This document shows, in pieces, positions 5,224-8,858 of a stretch of 8,858 nt of DNA (position 1 is its first letter; every line of letters begins with the position of its first letter). The stretch is from Paramuribaculum sp. (GTDB lineage: Bacteria; Bacteroidota; Bacteroidia; Bacteroidales; Muribaculaceae). The stretch lies in the NCBI GenBank assembly GCA_029058705.1, contig JAIDXA010000270.1, forward strand, positions 1 to 8,858, given 5' to 3'. Below the pieces are notes generated by a model that saw nothing but the letters and a program-made list of their open reading frames with translations, did no database searches and was not told where the DNA came from. The translations under genes and the position numbers were made by a program.

Positions 5224-7503
5224 ATGACCAAAAAAAACAAAACTGCCACCCCCCGCCGCGCAGAGGCAAAAGATCTGCGCAGTGAGGTGCTTGCCTATAT
5301 CTCGCGCCAGGGCGCGACGACGTTCAACTACAAACAGGTGTCGTATGCTCTCGGCGTCAATGGCGCGTCGGCCCAGAAGTCGATTGCAATGATGCTTGCC
5401 GAGATGGCGTTTGACGGAGACCTGATCGAGGTGTCGCCGGGTAAATACAAGTCGCCGCAGCGCAACAATGTGACCGAAGGGACATTCGTGCGGCGGGCCA
5501 ATGGAAAAAACAGTGTAATAACGGATGCCGACGGCGAAACGATATCGGTTGCCGAGCGAAACTCGATGCATGCCCTCAACGGCGACCGAGTGAGGATCAA
5601 CATCGCGGCCCGACGCCGGGGAGTGGAGCCGGAGGCAGAGGTTATTGAAATAATCGAAGAGAAAGACCAGACATTCATCGGCACTCTCTTTGTGGACCGA
5701 CAGATCGCATATCTGCGGACCGACAGCAAGTTCCTTGCCAATGACATCATGATTCCGCGTGCGAAGCTGCGTGGAGGAAAGAACGGTGACAAGGCGGTTG
5801 TCAGGATCGTGTCATGGCCTGAGGATGACAAGAATCCTCGTGGGGAGGTGGTCGATGTGCTTGGCCGCACTGGCGAGAACACCACCGAGATGCATGCGAT
5901 TCTGGCAGAATTCGGATTGCCTTACCGGTATCCGGAAAATGTCAATGCGGCTGCTGAAAAAATAGGCGCCGGAATAACGGATGAAGAGGTGGCCAGACGG
6001 ACAGACATGCGCGATGTTGTCACTTTTACGATCGACCCGCGCGATGCGAAGGACTTTGACGACGCCCTTTCTTTCCGGGTGCTTGACAACGGAAATTATG
6101 AAGTCGGGGTGCATATTGCGGATGTGACGCATTATGTGCGTCCTGACACGCTTCTTGACCGGGAGGCTCAGAAACGCGCTACATCGGTCTATCTTGTCGA
6201 TCGGGTTGTGCCCATGCTCCCCGAGCATTTGTCGAACGGAATCTGCTCGCTCCGTCCCGATGAGGACAAGCTTGCGTTTTCGTGTATCTTTGAGATGGAT
6301 TCCCGGGCCAAGGTGACCGGCCACCGCATATGCCGTACGGTAATCCGCTCGAACCGCCGATTTACTTATGAGGAGGCCCAGCAGGTGATCGAAACCGGTG
6401 TCGGGGATTATTCGGATGAGATTTTGGCGTTGAATTCACTTGCGCAGATACTGAGAAAAGAACGCTATGAGAACGGATCGGTCGAATTCGACCGTGCGGA
6501 AGTCAGGTTTGACATTGATGAGTCGGGTCATCCGGTAAGCGTTTTCTTCAAGGAATCGAAAGAGGCCAACAAGCTGATCGAGGAATTCATGCTGCTCGCC
6601 AACAAGACAGTGGCCGCCACTATCGGCAAGCCTGCCGGTCATAAGAAAGCGAAGGCTTTTGTCTATCGAATCCATGACATGCCGGATCCGGGCAAACTCG
6701 CGGATCTGTCGAAGATTGCGCGTACGTTTGGATTCAAGGTCCGCGATTCCGGTTCGTCGCGCGAGGTGAACCGTTCGATCAACCGCATGCTTGCCGACAT
6801 CAAGGGTCGCGGAGAGGAAAATTTCCTTTCGACACTTGCAATACGCTCGATGGCAAAGGCTGTCTATTCGACAACCAATGTGGGCCATTACGGTCTGGCG
6901 TTTGACTACTACACACATTTCACTTCGCCAATACGCCGTTATCCGGATATGATGGTCCACCGCCTGCTCGACCGGTATCTTTCAGGCGGGCGTTCGGTCA
7001 ATCAGCCCAAGCTCGAGGAGCAGTGCAAGCATTCGTCGGAAATGGAGCAGCTCGCTGCAAATGCCGAGCGAGCCTCGATCAAATACAAACAGGTCGAATT
7101 CATGGGCGATCACATGGGTGAGACTTTCGATGGCGTCATTTCGGGCGTTACGGAGTGGGGGCTTTATGTCGAGCTGAACGAGAATCTCTGCGAGGGGCTT
7201 GTTCCTGTCAGGGATCTTGCCGACGACTACTATGACTTCGACGAGAAAAACTATTGTCTGATCGGCCGTCGCCGCGGCAACCGCTATCGTCTTGGCGATA
7301 ATGTGAAAGTCAGGGTTGCGCGTGCCAATCTTGAGCGCAAACAGCTTGATTTCATTCTTGTCGATGACCGTGGACACGGGCCGGGCGAAGATGATCTCGG
7401 AAAGACTGTTTCTGTCAGTCAGGCTATGAAGCAGACGAAAAAGAAGCAGAAAAATAATTCAAGACAGAAAACACGGACGCGAACTCGCTCACGTCGCAAT
7501 TGA
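5224..7503 (+). CDS. rnr: Ribonuclease R (3'-5' exoribonuclease, RNB family)
   Basis: Processive cytoplasmic exonuclease that degrades structured RNA. From the chosen ATG it has 759 residues, within the family range. Domains in order: a winged-helix-like N-terminus (about 16-78), cold-shock/OB segments (about 83-215), the RNB catalytic domain (about 255-588), an S1 domain (about 632-712) and a basic tail. The four metal-binding aspartates are D271, D277, D279 and D280, one residue off E. coli RNase R numbering. The RNB signature HYGLAFDYYTHFTSPIRRYP is at 555-574. The last 20 or so residues are mostly Lys, Arg, Gln, Asn and Thr, a disordered RNA-binding type tail. I preferred ATG 5224 to the in-frame ATG 5179 because it gives the usual Lys-rich start, while the longer form adds a 15-residue hydrophobic piece atypical of the family. 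It sits 13 nt before folB. Confidence 0.95.
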   Translation: MTKKNKTATPRRAEAKDLRSEVLAYISRQGATTFNYKQVSYALGVNGASAQKSIAMMLAEMAFDGDLIEVSPGKYKSPQRNNVTEGTFVRRANGKNSVITDADGETISVAERNSMHALNGDRVRINIAARRRGVEPEAEVIEIIEEKDQTFIGTLFVDRQIAYLRTDSKFLANDIMIPRAKLRGGKNGDKAVVRIVSWPEDDKNPRGEVVDVLGRTGENTTEMHAILAEFGLPYRYPENVNAAAEKIGAGITDEEVARRTDMRDVVTFTIDPRDAKDFDDALSFRVLDNGNYEVGVHIADVTHYVRPDTLLDREAQKRATSVYLVDRVVPMLPEHLSNGICSLRPDEDKLAFSCIFEMDSRAKVTGHRICRTVIRSNRRFTYEEAQQVIETGVGDYSDEILALNSLAQILRKERYENGSVEFDRAEVRFDIDESGHPVSVFFKESKEANKLIEEFMLLANKTVAATIGKPAGHKKAKAFVYRIHDMPDPGKLADLSKIARTFGFKVRDSGSSREVNRSINRMLADIKGRGEENFLSTLAIRSMAKAVYSTTNVGHYGLAFDYYTHFTSPIRRYPDMMVHRLLDRYLSGGRSVNQPKLEEQCKHSSEMEQLAANAERASIKYKQVEFMGDHMGETFDGVISGVTEWGLYVELNENLCEGLVPVRDLADDYYDFDEKNYCLIGRRRGNRYRLGDNVKVRVARANLERKQLDFILVDDRGHGPGEDDLGKTVSVSQAMKQTKKKQKNNSRQKTRTRTRSRRN

Positions 7504-7516
7504 TACCGATATATTG

Positions 7517-7891
7517 ATGTCAGATAATGGATTAGATGTTACAATCACACTTGACAGGCTACGTGTAAGGGCCTGTCATGGTGTTTTGGAGCAGGAGCGG
7601 CTGATCGGCAACGACTATGAGGTTACGGTCAGTCTGAGTTATCCGCAGGCTCTGCTTGCAGCTCAGGAAGATTCGCTCGAGTCAACGGTCAGTTATGCGG
7701 ATGTCGCCTCGGTTGTAAAGGAAGAGATGGCGCGGCCGTCGTTGCTGCTGGAGAATGTCGCCTACCGTATACGGCAGGCTCTGATAGGGCGATTTCCAGA
7801 TGTAAAGTCGGGGAGGGTGGCGGTAACAAAACTGTTGCCGCCCATACCGTCGGCGCAGCTTGCCGGGGCTACTGTCGAGCTGAGCTGGTAG
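7517..7891 (+). CDS. folB: Dihydroneopterin aldolase
   Basis: Folate-pathway enzyme that cleaves 7,8-dihydroneopterin to 6-hydroxymethyl-dihydropterin and glycolaldehyde; the family forms an octamer. The protein is 124 residues, the usual size. Visible marks are H21-G22-V23-L24 followed by E27, Y60 in the VSYADV segment, E79 in LLLEN, and K105 in TKLLPPIP. By alignment with the S. aureus enzyme, E27, E79 and K105 correspond to its pterin-binding Glu22 and Glu74 and its catalytic Lys100. The start could be the TTG at 7514 or the ATG at 7517; I chose ATG, and the difference is one residue. It begins 13 nt after the rnr stop with no promoter between, so cotranscription with rnr is likely. No other folate gene is in view. 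Confidence 0.93.
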   Translation: MSDNGLDVTITLDRLRVRACHGVLEQERLIGNDYEVTVSLSYPQALLAAQEDSLESTVSYADVASVVKEEMARPSLLLENVAYRIRQALIGRFPDVKSGRVAVTKLLPPIPSAQLAGATVELSW

Positions 7892-7984
7892 AGGTTACGC
7901 GTGCAGGGAAAAACGGGCCTTCAGAATTGTGATGCAGACGGAAGACGGAATAATAATTTCAATTTATTTCGGAAAAACTCCGTC

Positions 7985-8011
7985 AGTTTGCAAAAAAATA
8001 GTTAAGTTTGC
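7985..8011 (+). repeat. Direct repeat AGTTTGC, 20 bp apart, upstream of galM
   Basis: AGTTTGC occurs at 7985-7991 and again at 8005-8011, start-to-start distance 20 bp, about two helical turns. The second copy overlaps the -7 candidate of the galM promoter. This spacing could suit a dimeric regulator, but a chance repeat in AT-rich DNA is equally possible. Confidence 0.25.
8003..8010 (+). promoter_or_regulatory. Candidate -7 element for galM
   Basis: TAAGTTTG fits the Bacteroidota -7 consensus TAnnTTTG exactly, but no TTTG-like -33 box stands 19-21 nt upstream. A promoter that depends on an activator would look like this. The leader to the galM ATG would be about 110 nt. Confidence 0.4.
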
Positions 8012-8052
8012 GTAAGAAACTGTTTTATTTTAACTGAGAGCGTTTCGAAGTC

Positions 8053-8115
8053 ATGCCATTATGGCTGATCCTGTTTTGTCTTTTCTGTTGTCTTCGGGCA
8101 ACTTTAATTCCATAA
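8053..8115 (+). CDS. Possible leader peptide upstream of galM (20 codons)
   Basis: An ATG at 8053 opens 20 codons ending in TAA at 8113-8115, 10 nt before galM. The predicted peptide is hydrophobic and rich in Leu, Phe and Cys. A second, overlapping 19-codon frame starts at the ATG at 8061 and stops at 8118-8120. Neither has a visible ribosome-binding site or family match, and frames this short arise by chance. I list it only because it sits in the galM leader. Confidence 0.15.
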   Translation: MPLWLILFCLFCCLRATLIP

Positions 8116-8125
8116 ATTGACAATC

Positions 8126-8858
8126 ATGAAAATAGAAAAAAAGGTTTGCGCCACCACTCATGGCGATGTGACATTGTACACACTTACAAATTCCAGCGGC
8201 TCGCGTGTGGTTCTTTCCTCGCTCGGAGCAGGTATTGTCAGTGTTGAAGTTCCCGATTCCGAAGGCAATCTTGCGAATGTGGCTCTCGGTTATGCCGATC
8301 CAGCCGATTATATGGCCGACGGACCGTGTGCCGGAAAGATTCCCGGACGCTACGCCAACCGAATAGCGGGTGGCAAACTGCGTGTTGAGGGACGTGATTA
8401 TCAGCTTGCCGTCAATAATGGGCCCAATGCGCTCCACGGAGGCCCGACCGGTTTTCATAACCGGATATGGGACAGCCGTACCGAAGGCGATTCGGTAGTG
8501 TTCTACCGCACCAGTCCCGACGGAGAGGAGAATTATCCGGGAACGGTGAATGTCACTGCGGTCTACAGCTGGTCGGACGACCATATACTGAAGCTTGAGC
8601 TTATAGCCGGGACAGATGCTCCGACGGTTGTCAATCTGACTAATCACGCCTATTGGAATCTTGAGGGCGAAAACTCCGGTTCTGTACTCGGACATAAACT
8701 TTATCTCACAGCCTCGCGCTATTTACCGACAGACGAGTCGCTGATTCCCACGGGCGAAGTTGCTTCCGTGAAGGGCACGCCGATGGATTTCACAGTGGCC
8801 AAGACTCTTGGTGAGGATATAGAAAAGCAGTTCCAGGCTCTTGAATACGGGAAAGGAT
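8126..8858 (+). CDS. galM: Aldose 1-epimerase (galactose mutarotase), 3' end off window
   Basis: Interconverts alpha and beta anomers of galactose and glucose, feeding galactokinase in the Leloir pathway. The ATG at 8126 opens a frame with no stop to the right edge: 244 codons plus one base, of roughly 340-380 expected. Family marks are G74-R75-x-A-N78-R79-I, N98-x-P-N101-x-L-H104-G-G with the first catalytic histidine, and N170-L-T-N-H174-x-Y-W-N-L with the second. P219-M-D-F222 fits the conserved loop before the substrate-binding Asp. The window stops at Y-G-K-G, just where the family Asp motif and then the catalytic Glu should follow, so those residues cannot be checked. There is no signal peptide, so it is cytoplasmic. 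It lies 234 nt after folB with its own -7 candidate; the next gene, often galK in such loci, is outside the window. Confidence 0.94.
   Translation, partial: MKIEKKVCATTHGDVTLYTLTNSSGSRVVLSSLGAGIVSVEVPDSEGNLANVALGYADPADYMADGPCAGKIPGRYANRIAGGKLRVEGRDYQLAVNNGPNALHGGPTGFHNRIWDSRTEGDSVVFYRTSPDGEENYPGTVNVTAVYSWSDDHILKLELIAGTDAPTVVNLTNHAYWNLEGENSGSVLGHKLYLTASRYLPTDESLIPTGEVASVKGTPMDFTVAKTLGEDIEKQFQALEYGKG

Noticed and set aside
7930..7985. GACGG...CCGTC inverted repeat after folB as a terminator
   Set aside because: The arms are only 5 bp and about 40 nt apart, with no T-run after the second arm.
8055..8068. GCCAT-T-ATGGC palindrome in the galM leader
   Set aside because: Five-base arms around one base are common by chance, and it does not align with the promoter candidate.
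5179..8071. Shared 11-mer ATGGCTGATCC before rnr (5179) and before galM (8061)
   Set aside because: Several repeated 11-mers are expected by chance in a window this size, and flanking bases do not match.
8051..8695. 214-codon frame antisense to galM
   Set aside because: It covers the conserved galM coding region and its leader; no domain is recognisable.

Overview
The window is an ordinary chromosomal stretch from a member of the Bacteroidota, most likely the order Bacteroidales. Three things point there. The promoters match the Bacteroides-type consensus (-33 TTTG, 19-21 nt spacer, -7 TAnnTTTG) and not the E. coli -35/-10. Genes lack clear Shine-Dalgarno sequences. The protein sequences (GyrB, the lipoprotein glutaminyl cyclase, the POT transporter) read like Bacteroidales versions. 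The genus cannot be fixed from this sequence; a Muribaculaceae-like gut bacterium is a guess.

Left arm, minus strand (1-2529): one promoter at 2499-2529 appears to drive three genes. These are a lipoprotein related to zinc-dependent type II glutaminyl cyclase (QC), a SufE sulfur acceptor with its reactive cysteine at position 51, and a proton-coupled oligopeptide transporter of the POT/PTR2 family that runs off the left edge. QC and SufE are 9 nt apart, and SufE and POT 45 nt.

Middle (2530-3146): a tRNA-Pro with anticodon GGG lies on the minus strand, with a perfect promoter just upstream and a strong hairpin terminator just downstream. The terminator separates it from the QC operon. About 260 bp without recognisable content follows, then a plus-strand promoter for gyrB.

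Right arm, plus strand (3147-8858): gyrB (DNA gyrase subunit B, complete), rnr (RNase R, complete), folB (dihydroneopterin aldolase, complete, 13 nt after rnr) and the first 244 codons of galM (aldose 1-epimerase), cut by the right edge. rnr and folB are probably cotranscribed. gyrB and galM probably have their own promoters.

The genes are housekeeping functions: topology, RNA decay, folate, Fe-S assembly, envelope protein maturation, peptide and sugar uptake or metabolism. I see no mobile element, CRISPR array, defence cassette, toxin-antitoxin pair or unknown multi-gene system. The points worth a second look are small: a protein a database might label only as an M28 peptidase but which carries QC-specific landmarks; a POT transporter with altered proton-coupling motifs and an extra periplasmic insert; start-codon questions in gyrB, rnr and folB; and some leader-region structure before rnr and galM.
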